Shown here in pieces: positions 25,724-39,805 of a stretch of 64,000 bases of DNA. The notes beneath the pieces were generated by a model, which saw only the letters and a list, made by a program, of their open reading frames with translations, was not told where the DNA came from and did not search any database. The translations under genes were made by a program, and so were the position numbers. How positions within the stretch are numbered: the first letter of the stretch is position 1; every line of letters begins with the position of its first letter. Source of the stretch: Lytechinus variegatus (lineage: Eukaryota; Echinodermata; Echinoidea; Temnopleuroida; Toxopneustidae); NCBI RefSeq assembly GCF_018143015.1, contig NC_054746.1:36116830-36180829 (forward strand). The letters are read 5' to 3'.

Positions 25724-26203
25724 CTGAAAGAAAGCAATCCCGACTTTGATAGTCAATGCTGAACGATTTCATATTAGAAAAATCTTTTGATTTGTGCTAT
25801 TAACTCTGAAGAGGGTCAGAATTTTTCATGAAAATCAAGTTACCTCTACTAAACCCGAAAGTGATACAATACAAATCAAGAAGAAGAAAAAAACCGTTAT
25901 CAGACACTCAACACATTCACAATCCTTCCGTAAGACGAAAAACATTTCCTCGAGTTCACAAAGGCAGTTGTTGCTGTTAATGGTAAAGATAGTGGATCAT
26001 GTTTTACAATAATGAATATTATTTTTTCATTATCCTTTCCGCAGAATTGGAACTCTAAACAAATGACAACTCTACAAAAAAATGTTATGAAAAACAAATT
26101 TTGCAAGAAAGAGAAATGAACGAAAAATAATGGGATAAATGTTGAAAGTAGTGTGATAGATGTCTCTAAAATATCTGAACATTCGAAATGGTCTAAACTA
26201 CAA

Positions 26204-26413
26204 CACTCTAAAAAATGGAATGTTAAATCAACATTTAAAAGGTTGGAGGAGTGACAACCTTTTCCAAATGTTACATCCAACTTTGTATAAAGCTAAATCC
26301 AACATTTTAAGTGTTGGTTAGAACCATTTAAAGTAGTAAATGCAACATTTAGAAAATGTTGTCACTCCTCCAACCTTTCAAAATGTTGATTTAACATTCC
26401 ATTTTTTAGAGTG
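26204..26413. mobile_element. Long-hairpin MITE (210 bp)
   Basis: Left arm CACTCTAAAAAATGGAATG through GGTTGGAGGAGTGACAAC is matched by right arm GTTGTCACTCCTCCAACC through CATTCCATTTTTTAGAGTG. The arms are about 60 nt and almost perfectly complementary around a short AT-rich centre. It lies upstream of gene A. Confidence 0.75.
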
Positions 26414-26607
26414 AATCTGATCAATTGCCTTAGCTACAGGAAGATATGGGAAACAGGGTGGACAATATTGCTTTATTGATCACAGTTTAGATACAGTAGC
26501 ACATCCATTTATCTTCATATAATGACCTGGCAAGTAGATCTTGTTCAGTTTTGCTACTACACACTGAGCTAAAATTGACGGTGATTAATTTAGTTAGGTT
26601 TTGAAGT

Positions 26608-26685
26608 ACAGGCTTCCAATCTATTTCCATTTAATTGCCCATGTGCAAGGCTTCCAATCTATTTCCATTTAATTACCATGTACAG
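26608..26685. repeat. Short tandem duplication (two units of about 37 bp)
   Basis: AGGCTTCCAATCTATTTCCA with TTTAATT occurs twice in a row (about 26609 and 26648), separated by a few bases around CCATGTGC. Confidence 0.75.
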
Positions 26686-26843
26686 ATCAGCTATACACAC
26701 GTGTTTAAAAGATTCATACAATTAACGGGAGTTTAAATCTTTGAAGATAAAGTTCTTTTGATTATGATTAAAGGGGCAACTACTTCTGAAGTTTTCAGCG
26801 ACCAATAACTGTGCGTGAGTTTGGACTTATGCGAATGTGTGTA

Positions 26844-26995
26844 CACTGTAAAAAAAATGAAGTGCTAATTTTTTGTATAGTGAATGCACTACGAGTGCTG
26901 ATTTTCTAGTTCAAATTTAAACTAGAAAATCAGCACTCGTAGTGCAGTCACTATACAAGCACTGTAAGTGCTAAATTAGCACTTCATTTTTAGTG
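26844..26995. mobile_element. Long-hairpin MITE (152 bp) 430 bp from the previous one
   Basis: Left arm CACTGTAAAAAAAATGAAGT...GAGTGCTGATTTTCTAGTT pairs with AACTAGAAAATCAGCACTC...ACTTCATTTTTAGTG. The arms are about 70 nt with a spacer of only a few bases centred near AAATTT. The motif AGTGCTAATTT recurs in both arms. Confidence 0.75.
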
Positions 26996-29900
26996 GGGTA
27001 GTAATAGAAAATGTCGGTGTGAATCCAGGGACAGGTCCTGTCAACTACTACTCCCGAATATCTAAGCAAATGAAAAGTTGAATAAGCAATCATAATCATA
27101 GACAAGGGCACGAGCTTGGGTCGCCGCTGGAAATAACAAATGAAAGATAAATCATATAGACAACAGAAAAATCCATACAAATCCTTAAGTGCTTTCAAAA
27201 GTTACCTCTGTTCTAATTTCATAAACTTTACATCCACCCTAAGTCTTGCACCTTCCCATGAATTAGGACATGTACTAGAATGCCTATAGCAACAATAAAC
27301 AAGCATGACAATCAAGCACTATTCCCGTACCAATATATGAATTATTAATACCTACTAAATACTAATTATTGTATCATGGGCGGCACCAGGGTACTTTGAA
27401 AGGGGAGCAAGACGACAAATGGTGACGTCATTTTATCAATTGAATTACAGGGTAAATCATAAAATTATAAGATTCACGCCTCTCTTTTTGATTTTCCTAT
27501 TATCTACTATCTTTCCTTTTCTTCCTCCCCCCCCCCCCCCGTTTTTCTCTTTTTAACTACTTAACAAAACAAGAAGGTGATGGTTGCCCCTGCCCCCTTA
27601 ATACTCACTCCTGCATTCATCATTATCGAGAGTGCATACGACACGTGCTTTATCGTCTACAAAGCGGATTAGCACATCATGATATATGACTCATGATTAT
27701 CAAAGTTACGATCTGTAGCATTTAATAACCAATTAAAACATCAGTTATCATCAAGAAATGTTTCTTTGCCGAAACTCTCATAAATGTTTCAAGGCATAGT
27801 TTATGACCAGTCTCCACCTCTATATAAGTTTTTGAAAAATGGTCAGGAAAAGATATCACATGCCTGTGTCTCGTCGTCTGTATTACAGTTGCGAAGATTC
27901 ATACAAGCGTATTAATCTATCGTGTTTATGCGCGAGATATTACTTAGAATGGACTCCGAAATAAAATATATCGATGCTTTGTTATTATTCAAATACTTGA
28001 GTTCAGAAGAGGCAATTTATCATTACTTGTTTAATTTGATAAAGATGCCCATTTAATGGTAGTGATCACGACTATCGCAAATGAATGGAAATTTGATTTA
28101 TGTGTGTGTGTTCATATGAGAAACAACAGAATGACATCAATACTACAATAAGCATGATAACAGAAATCTGACGCAGGAAGCACGTGATGACTGTATTATT
28201 TTCATTTTTTTTTCATCGTGATTGCTCAAATTCCTACGGGGCAATAATGAAATACATGAAAGAGGGAGAGTGAGTGAGCAATTCCTTTAATTCAACTGTA
28301 AGATAAAGTTTTCGTAAAGTTTCGATTGATGACGAATCATATACCACACACTCCTATGGGGTAATGGATCTAAGTACTGAATGCCCAGTGTATTCTATAG
28401 CTTGAACCATGGACCTACAGAGTAGTAGGTCATGCTTGAACTAATTCAGGAAGAATTCGATACGCTATTTTCCCTTCACATTGGCAACATTTATACATTT
28501 ATTCCATCGTCATGTCTCCATACCTCTAAAAGATATTAAATAAACTTGGATAAAAGCTCAACCTAAATACCTTGTAAGCACTAGGAACATCAGATCGGAG
28601 GTAAAGGGCATTATGAAATGCTAACATTATCTGGAAAAACTTTCTTTTATTTAATCCTACTTCATGTCATAATATCCAGAAGAGCTATCAAAAGGTTTTG
28701 ATAATACAAAAAAAATAGCCTTAATACTTGAACATCGCTGATGATGATGCTGATTTGAATGTATACCCTTCATCACCAATGTTTCTCCGTTTTATAAAGT
28801 TGACCTCAAAATAGAGTTGAACTCTGCAAAAATCATTTCCTCCAACGACATTATTACCCGATAATTACTTCATTCACGTTTAAATTATTATTTCTTTTAC
28901 AACAATGCTTCGAATACTCCTATACTTTTATCATTTTGTGCTTTATTTGAAACTCAATCCAAATTTATTTCAACTCCGATTTCGAAGACCAATCATTAAG
29001 TCTACACTGTTATCAGGTTATACCAAATTGCAAATTACCAAATACCAAATTAGGTTTTATATTCTCTGTGATAGCTTTAAGAACTGATGATCATGATGAA
29101 CATCACGTAAAATGCAGACAGGCGCTATCATGGATGATGATTCTCTGGTAGAAAGAGATAGGAATTACTAGACTGATTTATATCCTTGATGTAAGGAATG
29201 TCATTTCAACTATCACGCCTAGCTATAGGAGGTGTTGGGAGCACCTCATATCTTCAGATCTTCCTCCACACTGGGCTTGTATAAGCAGTACGACATTTTC
29301 ACGTATTTCATTTTATAATATAGTCAGCCTCGAGCTAATTTGTTAAATAACATACAGCTTTCTCCCGAGGCTGCAAAACATAATCGAAGCGCATTTATGT
29401 GTCGGAAAATTTACAATAATACAGTGTCTGCAAATTGTGCATCATCGTTTGGCATAAAAACACATACCAGAAAGAAAAGCGTTCCTAAGTTCAAATGTTG
29501 GAGCACATCAGAATATAAACATTATTTTAAATGTTCTGCATATACCGCAAATGACACTTTGATAACACCTCAACAATTATCATTTTGTTGCACTTTATGT
29601 ACCTTTACAAGACCAACAATTTTTAGATTTCTTATAAAGCATTAATAACAATAGTTAGGTACCCATGCTGTTAAAAGTTCAATAAAGATTTTTAATACGA
29701 ATTCTTACCTTATTTAATACTAAGGAATTTAAAGAAGCTGCACGTTAAAATAATCCTCGTCTAAATCACGCAGAAACACTCTGTAAATCATACACCACCA
29801 TCGTGGTGGTACCATAACCGTAGAACTCTAAGTCCACTGTAAGATCAACGCCTCTCACTAACACTGTACTTACAAACATTCATCTACCAGATTATCCGAT

Positions 29901-32900
29901 AACATCGTCACCTTCTGTTTAATAAATAATAACGTCTGCCTTTGAAACCTTCATCGAGCGGGCATCGAGCAAGGAATGGTCCCATCTACCGTTATCTCAT
30001 TCTAAATAATAAACACTTCATTCGCAATGCTTATACCGTAGCAACACTCCATGAGAACTGTCGTGCCGCCAATGTGATTGATAACGATTCTACATCCTGC
30101 ACCATGGATGTAAAATAAAGACTGATCACCGCACGTCATCTACCAATGCCTGCATTCAATGGCGGAATTTTCGCAGGACGGTGGGAGCATACTTGCGTCC
30201 CCGGTAGGTGTAATATTTTGTTTTAATGGGAGAGGGGGCAGGACTGCTGCTGCCTTCTCTCCCGATATCAACGAACAAATTGAATATTTGAGCGATTGAT
30301 TGAACCAGCCCCTGTGTGTCACCCCACCACTGGGCAGGGAAGGGTCAGAGGTGCCAAACCTATATACCCAGGATGAAAATTGTTCAAGTGCCCCTTTTTT
30401 AACATTTTATTACGAGATTCCCCCAAATCTTAGAGGAGAGGGACCAAACTTTATTCACGAGTCACTTTAAAAAAACTCTTTATTATCGTCTTAATCAGAG
30501 CCGATATTTCTGCACCTTCTTACAGAGCCTGAGACGATTGATGTGGCATACCATGTCACAGACAAAACGGTTAAAATGAAATTCAATTGCGAAGACATAG
30601 ACATGGCGTCATGGAACTTTCTTACTCCCCAGTCTGGTGCCGAGGGAACTAATCTGAAATAGGAGTTAATATTGATCCTATTTTAGTCCCTTGAGATTGA
30701 ATAAAGTGACATCTGAGCTGGTTTGTTCTGACCATATTTGGAAAGTCATTGTCCGATGATTATGTTGACAAAACAAACCAATATCGTATTAATCAATCAT
30801 GGCGATCATTAATTTATGACAGTTATGATAGCGCGTTGATAAATGACTTACTCTTATGTATGTAGTGTATTATTAATCATCTCAAAAACGATTGACTTAT
30901 TTTCCCAAATTACAATTTTCAAAACATTAACAAAGGAAATAATTTGTTGAGACATCATTCCCAGTTTCGCAGGGGCAGTACCCCTTCCCCATGAAACACC
31001 AAGAATGCAAAGATGACATAAAGTTGTTTCTGCTTTTTCTGATCTTATTCACTTATCTTAGTTAGGTGTCGAATTCTGGGATCTCCATCCCCTGATTTGC
31101 ACTGTAATCTTTATTTTGGTTTGGAGGTGATATGTCCTATTAAAAAAAACCTTCCACCCGCAAACAAAAATATAAAGAGCCAGTACCTTTATCTCACCTC
31201 CAAATTCAAAATAGCATTGATTTTTGTAAGAGTATATTTTCATTCCGAGTCTAGTTGGGGTGATCAAATGATGAAAGAGGGGGGCAAATGAGGGAGCTTA
31301 TGGCAACAAATTAACCCTCTGTTTACTGACCAATGTGGAAGAATATACAAATCATCTATCACTGCCAATCTCTCGTCGTAGATAGCTATAGTTTAATGTA
31401 ATTTTCATAGATCGTTGACGAGCCCGTGTCGCCTGCGTGGAAGGATTCTCGCGGACGAACTACCAACAATATTGGCGGGAACTTGGGATCGCCGTCAATT
31501 TAAGATTTTACGATCATTGGTCACTTACTGCTAAGGGTTATAATCAAGGCAATGGATAGCTGGAGTAGAAGGGTTACACTGGCAAGAACAATTTACCAAG
31601 GCATTCGAATATTTATACATAACCAACATAGTTTTTCCTCATCCGTGTTATCTGGTGACTCTTTTAGGCGAGATAGAAATGTAATTGACATGAACAAAAG
31701 TCTCTACCTTGCCCTCTTAGTTCCTATTGGTTGATAGGATATGAAAGTTTTACGATGTTGATTTATTTGTCACATGGATGATATTAACTAAATCAGTATT
31801 AGGTTTGTCCCTAAAATTGATATTATCCCTTTATATAATATATACACCTATCCTTAGTTACTGTAGTGAATTCTCAATAACTATTGGAATTCCTAAATAA
31901 GATCGAATGCAATCCACCATATTAAAATTATAAAGGTCAGTAAGAATCTCATTGAAATTTTGAAAATGAAAAGCAGTTTAACTTTTTCTACTTTTTCGAC
32001 AAAATAAGATGATCTTTGGGATAGTTTGACAGCAGTTATCAGTAGACGCTAAATATAGACTTGTAGAAAGTTTTGTTGCAAAGATGAGGATAGGGTGTAA
32101 TCGTCACCTTCACAGTGACCTCACGAAATGTCATGTTTCAGTCGAGATTGATTCCATGGAGTGATAGTGACATATCAACAACATGATGGAAAGTTGACAT
32201 CTTGCTAAATTATCAGCCCCCTTGAGAGAACAAAAATTGCACTTGTCACCATTTTTTGTCGGACGTGTACAAAATATGATATCTGAAATATTTCAACATT
32301 TTAGTTTGTTCTCAAAAGATCGAAGTAAAATTATCGACAATGAACTCGACGTCATGAGATGCTTCATAAAAGTTGTAAATGCGTGACGTAGGGACCTTTA
32401 AAATATATTTTGACCTATTTTATTTTTGTGTTTTGACATTGCTTCTTTTTTCCTTGCAAAAGTTGGCCTAAAATCTCAAATATGCTTGCCTTTCCACTTC
32501 AACTAGAGCATCTTACACTTCTGAAGTTTGAAGATGCCTAAAGCAACCATTATGTACAGATATGATAGCCACATTGACTGCAACAATGGATACGCCCTCA
32601 AAGCCCTTTTTACACGTTTTACCTCTCATCCCTCTCATTGTAATTGCACTGATACTAATGTCGGAAACAGGAAGATAAATGCATCGTTATCTATACCCTT
32701 AAAAAGAAAGTTTGAATATCATCAATAACCGTGACATCTCAAAGGAGGTCAAAGGTCAGACAAGGTTACCCTTATCTTCCATGCCTTGATGTCATAATAA
32801 ATTCATTTCTGATTATTATGATAATCTGCAGTAAATCTTCGCTTTTAGTACGTCAGGGTGAAAATACCGTGTCATGATCTCGAGGTGATTTGAAGAGAGG

Positions 32901-33111
32901 TGGTGAACCCCCCCCCCAACTCCATCCCCTTCTTTTTTCACCTACATGTAAACTGAATCCTTTTAATAAGTTTCCTACCACGATCCCATTATTCGTTATC
33001 ATTCTTATCACTATTTTCTTTCCTCCCCGGCCCCCCTCTCTCTCTCTCTGATTTGGAGTCACTCTGGCGCGTTGTTCTGACCAGTAACCATCCGTTTTTT
33101 CCCGTGTCATC

Positions 33112-33185
33112 TACCCCCCCCTCCCTCCTCTCTCTCTCTCTCTCTCTCTCTCCTCACATTCTGCTCCTTATAAAAAAATATATAT
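33112..33185 (+). repeat. (CT)n and (TA)n microsatellite
   Basis: A CCCCCCCTCCC run leads into (CT)n of about 30 bases, then AAAAAATATATATATATAAA. Confidence 0.85.
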
Positions 33186-33970
33186 ATATAAAAAAACGAA
33201 CAAGGAAACGTAGCTTCACGAGTCAAGTACAGTGCATATTTACTCTCGGAACAAAATTAGGACATTCCATTCCGGGCAGTCAATACACTCTGCATCTCCT
33301 ATACTGCATCCGTAATCTTTGAGTAAATCTATACGACACTGCTGTTGCAAAGATAGAGTTTTCTTCATTTGAAGGCATTCAGTAATTGTATTTAATTCAC
33401 AACAGTGTGTCATCTCCTCACTCAATTATTTTGCAGCCTTTTAGATCGTTGTTGACGAGGGAAAAGGTATGGTAAGAAAAAGGTGCATTATTCCCATTAT
33501 AAGGATCCCGCAACATTCGCTACGACGACAATAATTGCTCCTAAATCTATACATTCAGACAAACATAAAACCTAACCAAAAACTTAACTCTAATCATTCT
33601 CTTTACAGTATTTGGATCCCCAAACCTTACACAAACCCTACATCTTCGGAGAAATTGAGGTCGGTATCATCTCGCCACCATTTGTCATGTCTTTCGAAAT
33701 CTGTTTACACATTATTCTTATTTCTAGTATTTTACAAAATAAAACATTTCATCTGTGTTTACAAGTTTCGTATAGAACTTTGCCCTGGCTTGTTGCCACT
33801 TTAGAGATTACACATTTCCTTTATAATCGATTGTTTTCTCCACGAATTCAATTACTTATTATTGAGTCCTTAGAAATGTGTCATTTCTATTATGGCTGCG
33901 GGGGTTGGTAAGTACCCCACCCCATGAAAAAAAATTGAGAGAACCCCACGAACACATCTGGGGGGGGGGG

Positions 33971-34258
33971 GCGTTTCATGATAGGACTTGTCAGACGTTT
34001 TATCCGACAAGTCCCATTTTATCCGACATTTGCCATAGGAAGAGTGCCTCTCAGCCAATCAAAATCATGGAAAGATGTCAGATCTGACAACTTGTCGGAT
34101 GAAAATATTGATGAAAAGCTCCCCGGGGGAACGTTTCATCAACATTTTCGTCCGACAGCTTTCATTGATGATTGGCTGAGGGGCACAGTTACCATAGTAA
34201 CTGTCAGATAAAATATTACTTGTCGGATATAACGTCTGACAAGTCCTTCATGAAATGC
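33971..34258. mobile_element. Large palindromic MITE (about 290 bp)
   Basis: GCGTTTCATGATAGGACTTG and CAAGTCCTTCATGAAATGC are inverted ends, followed inward by TCAGACGTTTTATCCGACAA and its complement. The pairing resumes at CAGCCAATCA / TGATTGGCTG, centred near CTCCCCGGGGGA (34119-34130). A related half-element occurs at about 58128-58215, upstream of gene C. Confidence 0.75.
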
Positions 34259-37200
34259 TCGCCAGTAATCATATTTGTTCGTAATTTTTGTTCATACTCT
34301 GTTTCTCATATTGATTCTCATTCAAACAATACAATAGATGTAATCTTAATAATTGTATATCATGTATGAATATTTCAATATCGTCGTTTGCGTGAAATTT
34401 CATTTAATTTCTGAACAGACCTATAATATTTTGGCTAATTACTCGCTAGTAATACTCGACATCAATTCATGACCTTGCCAAAATCCATCCCTTTATAATG
34501 ACCAACACGCACACACTGTGTATATTTGAGTATCATCGAACGGCCACACATCGGAGGTGTCTGATATTCGTTTACATCACCATGACTAATTGACTATGTC
34601 AACAAATGTTTTGATGGCGAAACATTTTTATTGACTATGTTATGTGAGATGAAATGGATGGTGGATGATGGTAGCTAATAGTTACGTAAATGAGCAGGAG
34701 CTACGTGTGTTTGCTTTTCCGTCTGTCTGTCTGTCTGTCCATGTTGTGGTAACCAGGGAAAAATTAGGACCCCAAAAAATCAACATCGCTACGTAATACT
34801 GTATTCCTTACAGTGGAAATTAGAATTATGTATTGTGAATTCTTTTTAAAAAATATACTGCAGGTGAAAGGCACAACATAATATAAACTGATGCAAAATT
34901 TATATTAATTTACTCGGAATTCAACTTACAAAAAATGTGTTTATGTAATGTAAAAGTGTGTTTTTATATGTTGTTCATGTTTCTAATCTTTAATTATGAA
35001 TTTGCATGTTTATGAATGTATTCGCATTGAAATAAGAAATGATATATCAGATCAAATAAAACTGATTAAAAATATCAAAACTAGAAAGCAGACTGCAAAA
35101 TATACATTGATTAATTGAAATCCTCTACTGATTCAGATTTACTCAATCAAAAACTAAATCGAACACATTTCTGTTTAATCAAAATGTTTCTACAATTATA
35201 TATTTTTTTTCTTTAGGTCTATGGGCTCAATTAGAATTTTGTTCAAAAATGATGCATACAACAAGGTGTTTGAAACGTGTGTCAGCGGGGTGACGAAAAT
35301 ATTCGAGGCAATAAATTAAGGAAACGGAGAGGTTGTTGTTGTTGATAAAATTGACCAGTACAGCGAAACTTCCCCCTAATCATGCTGTAATTGACCGAAG
35401 TAAAGAAGAATTGACGAGGTAGATATTAGGTAGGTCTATACGTCTTCCTCCGATTCGGTGAGGACTACGGAAACTTGAATAGAGGATAGTCAAATCTTAT
35501 TCACACAGGAAGGCATACACATTATGTTTATGCTTACGAGAAATGATAGAAATATAAGTTTCGGTATCACACTTACCACCTGTTAATTTAATTGGAAAGA
35601 TGAATCTCTTAATAGGAACAATGTATGTGATTGTTTCCTTTCTGGTTTTCCTTTGACACGTTTTCAGCAGTGCAGGGTCTCTAAGGTTTGATCGGTCAAC
35701 AACTTTCCCCGGGGTTCTTCGGGTTAGTTCATCATCTCGTTCCGATGATAAGCGAAAGGTGTTGTCGCTTTGATTCCTAAATCAAATATGAAGAAAATTC
35801 AGTTGGTGTAGACACCTTTTAACATGTGGTCCCCGGCCATTCACTTCTCCTGGATGTGTATTTACACGGGGTAAATAAACCAATATATGTATAAAGAATT
35901 TTATCCCTGCACGTAGTATTGTATGGGCATTTTAATCAAACAGCCCCCATGTAGAATGTTGCCGCTCGGAGAAGTGGGTAAGTGAGAAAAGTTAGGCATC
36001 GGCAAATGACATACCAAGAGCTGATAAAGTTTCCGTTAAAGCTGATCTGACTGGCTGATTGTCAGTCTACCTCCCACCAACCACAGGCACAGAAAGGCCA
36101 TTTAGCAGCAGACGACCAGATCGATGGATTGTGACAAACCGCTCATGAATATGCAAATGAGTCCACGGTGTGGGTGAAAGGTTACTGGGCGAAAGTTTAG
36201 CGGACTCAATCCGAAACCTAACACGCAAAGAGATTGGTAGACTCCGGAGGGGCGAAAGCCAATCGTCTGAGCTATTGTTACCAACAATGTACCTTGGGCA
36301 ATGTTTCGGGAACGTCAAAATACGCGGTGTTGAGTGACAGGTTTGTTATAATTCTCTCTGATATGTTTCAATATCCTTGTTCATTGCCGAATCAAGCTGA
36401 AAACGCTCTTCCCGTTCTCCGATTGTACTAAAGAGCTTTTGCACAGCCCATACCTGTTGCATTTTATGTATTTTCGCAGCACGCCACCCGGCTTCTCAGT
36501 AGAAATGAGATTATTAGTCATTCAATTTTTCACGAATGAGCAACCTCCAAAGTCCTAACTCATTTTATTATATTGCATCGCAAAGTACAATAGTGGGTTT
36601 TTTTTACGGGTATACAGAATAACCCCCGTTGCTGTCATAAAGTTCCTTCTTGCACGCCTCACAACATTTTACAATTTTCTATTGATAGCTGATCCGCATA
36701 AATTATGACGTGGTCGCCCAGAAATGTTTACCCTATACGGAACAAAATGTAAACAGCGAACTCACCAAAAGTGGTGATCAAGCGAGGGGAAAAAATGCAC
36801 CCCAAGGCAAACATAAGTTGAGTCGGTGGTGTTCTTAGTGCACTTTTGGGTCGTCTTGGTTTAAAGGTAAAAGTTGAAAAAATATCACAATGAATAATAT
36901 TTCTTTTTGATTATTGTTGTTTTTGTTTCTATTTTCATTGCTGTGATTATTATTATTAGTAGTAGTTATAGGAAGTAGTAGTAGTATTTATTATTATTGT
37001 CATCATTAGAATATTTTAATTGTTGTCATATGCCATCATGATTATTATTACTGTGATATTGGTTTGTCACTAACATTTTGGGGGATGGTTGAGGATAAGA
37101 CAGAGAGAGAGAGGGAGAGACAGTTTAAAAGAAACGATCGAAGGTGTGAAAAACCCAAATAATCCACCATTCCAACGGATTAAAAATGAGAATGTATTGG

Positions 37201-37683
37201 ATGTTTAAACCTTAAATGGTAATAATGAAAACTACAACGGGAAGGTTTTATTCAATGACAAAGCGCACTTGGGTATCACAGCGGTGGGTCAACTAAAAAA
37301 AAACACACACACACACAAGCCAAATACAATCCTGAAATCCAAAGACACCCCACTATTTTGCGATTACATTCACTTAGAATTCGAGTTTTGCAATTTTCAA
37401 CACTCGGATATTTCACACATTTTTTTTTTAATTGTATCAATAGATATACTTGCAAATTGAATTAGCTACATTTACATGAACATTTCTAGTTTACATCTTT
37501 CTATAACACTGATCATCGTCTTACAAAGCTGCGATAGATTCAGATCAATCTCATACTGCGATCGATCTTACATTAAGATATATCAATCTTATCGCAATAC
37601 TTATGAAGACGGGGCCCCGGTAGAAAACTTAAATTTTCTATATGCCATGTGAAGAAAACTAGGGATAAATGTTGCGTTTGGAC

Positions 37684-37933
37684 CAGTGGCGTACCTAGGA
37701 TTTTCCACAGGGGGGCAAAAACGTCCGCCAAAAAATTCGACAAGCAAAATAAAAAAAAAGAAAGAGAGAGAAAAAAGGTCTTCAATCACAAATAAAGGAT
37801 TTCGTACCAGAAAAAATTGACAAGCAAAAAAAAAGTCTTCAAGCTCGTCAGGGGAGGGGGGGCAGGGATACGTCCTTTGCATGGGTTGTGGCTCGTCGGG
37901 GGGCAGACTGCCCCCCCCCTAGGTACGCTAGTG
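37684..37933. mobile_element. hAT-like MITE with 8-bp target duplication
   Basis: Ends CAGTGGCGTACCTAGG and CCTAGGTACGCTAGTG are near-perfect inverted repeats. The identical octamer GTTTGGAC flanks both sides (37676-37683 and 37934-37941). An 8-bp duplication with CAGTG-type termini is typical of hAT elements. The 250-bp interior is purine-rich with no transposase. Confidence 0.8.
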
Positions 37934-39805
37934 GTTTGGACAAGAAATACAATTAGTTAAAAAAATCTTTCTTGAACGAAAACAATTTTGGATCAATATA
38001 CATGAAACTTTCAAAGAATAAAATTGTACCATCATTTAGATGTCGATATACATGTGAATGCCTGTGTAATACAAAAGAAACGAGATCGTTGCTCGGCAAC
38101 TTCTCTACTCGTCGCATAGGTAAGAATTCGGTTGTAAAATGAACTCGAATGAATTTTGGAATATATAGGCATGCATCACTTCTATTTTATAGATTTTTAC
38201 AATCCAATTGGGGACCAGTTCCACCTAAAAAGAATTAAATCAAAATAATGAATGGAGTAAAAAGGCAAACAAGTCATTATAAATTCAATCAAGATTTTGA
38301 ATGTTAAAAACGTGCCAAATAAGACGATGTCAACTTCAAAGCTTTACATTGATACGTGGAAAAAGTTTTTCGATTTACTGTATTTAAAAATTATATATTA
38401 TTATGGGGCATATAAATTATGTATAAGTATGGCTACAATTTTTATGAAATCGAACCCTTATATATTCCATTGTTTTTTATGACAACATCCTTTCAAACAA
38501 AGTAAAGAGCGAAGCAGTAAAGTACTACAATTAATTCAAAATTTAATTTTGCGAAAATATTGCGTTTAATATATCAAATTAAATGAAATCGAAAAATTAA
38601 ATATTATGATATAAAGGGGATCTCACAATTTCGGCTTGGAATCTGATTTCCATGGCGACACTGGATCTTCCTTATCTTTCCCATCCTTGTTTTGTATGTT
38701 TGCTTACACCATATTATTACCCAATAAAACGTGCTTGCTCATCACCTCAACGCAGTATACAGATAACGTTAATATTTACTCACAGACAATGGATATATTG
38801 GATGGTGACGCGTATCAATTGCAATTTGTATTGACACTTCCTACGACTAATTGCGTTAGAACGACCATCTTTTCTTCAATTGCTATTTGTAATTTTGATA
38901 AGATTAGAAGTGTATCAGAAGTGTATCAATCTAAAGACGGTAGTTTATTAAGGATACCCACCTGCGTCTCAAGGGGGCTTGGAGCCAAATTGGATGGGGG
39001 GGGGGGCAAGGTCTGTGTCAAATGTATCAACATGACGGTTATGCACAGAACGGATGAATACCGGCCGTTGTGAGGTTGCTTTTAAGAAGTATTCACTGTA
39101 GTGCCTTCAATAAATAAATTCTTTCTCATTAAATCTTAATCGACCTGCTCTAAATTGAATTATTATTCAATTCAATTGAAAATGATTGAGAATAATTTAA
39201 CACTTCTTACTATAAAGCCTTTACTATAATCATAGTTTTGGAACCCCCCTCCCTCTTCGAAAAGCAGAATAATGGTACAGGCGTTGGGAACGGTATGCGC
39301 CTTTAGTTATTTACAGAATTAACGATTTATATTGTGTAGCATAACAAGTTGGCAGTATTCAGTATTGCCATTTCCCTGACCTGGCATTATTTAGTTTTTG
39401 GTCATTAGAACATCATTAGGGATCATTAGAACAAATTATTGTAATAACGCGAATGTAAATGTGAACAATTCGAATATGGAAAATTGAAAGTGGAAAATAA
39501 AAGAAATGATTTAAATTCATTTGTCCATTTCCTCCTCTGCACACTTGTGCCCACTTCCCTCTTTACAATGTTTACCCCGCCCCTCAATCAATCCACCCTC
39601 CCATCTGCCGTTCACGCTTTCCTTTACTTCTTTCACGAATGACATGACCCCCCCCCCCCGTGCCACCCACTCTCTCCATCCTCCTCTCTTGCTCTTTCCG
39701 CTTTATCTATATCTACTTACACCTCCCTAAAGAGCTTTACCAGTCCGCCCAACCAACCGCCCCCCCCCCCCACTTCTCTTTCTGGCATAATGGTTCCCCT
39801 TTTAA

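Noticed and set aside
29340..29645. 101-codon plus-strand ORF with several Cys and His
   Set aside because: Cysteine spacing does not fit a zinc finger and no homologous family was recognised.
38636..39073. 145-codon plus-strand ORF
   Set aside because: Longest simple ORF outside the genes, but it has no recognisable domain, crosses a G-run and lacks supporting splice or promoter signals.
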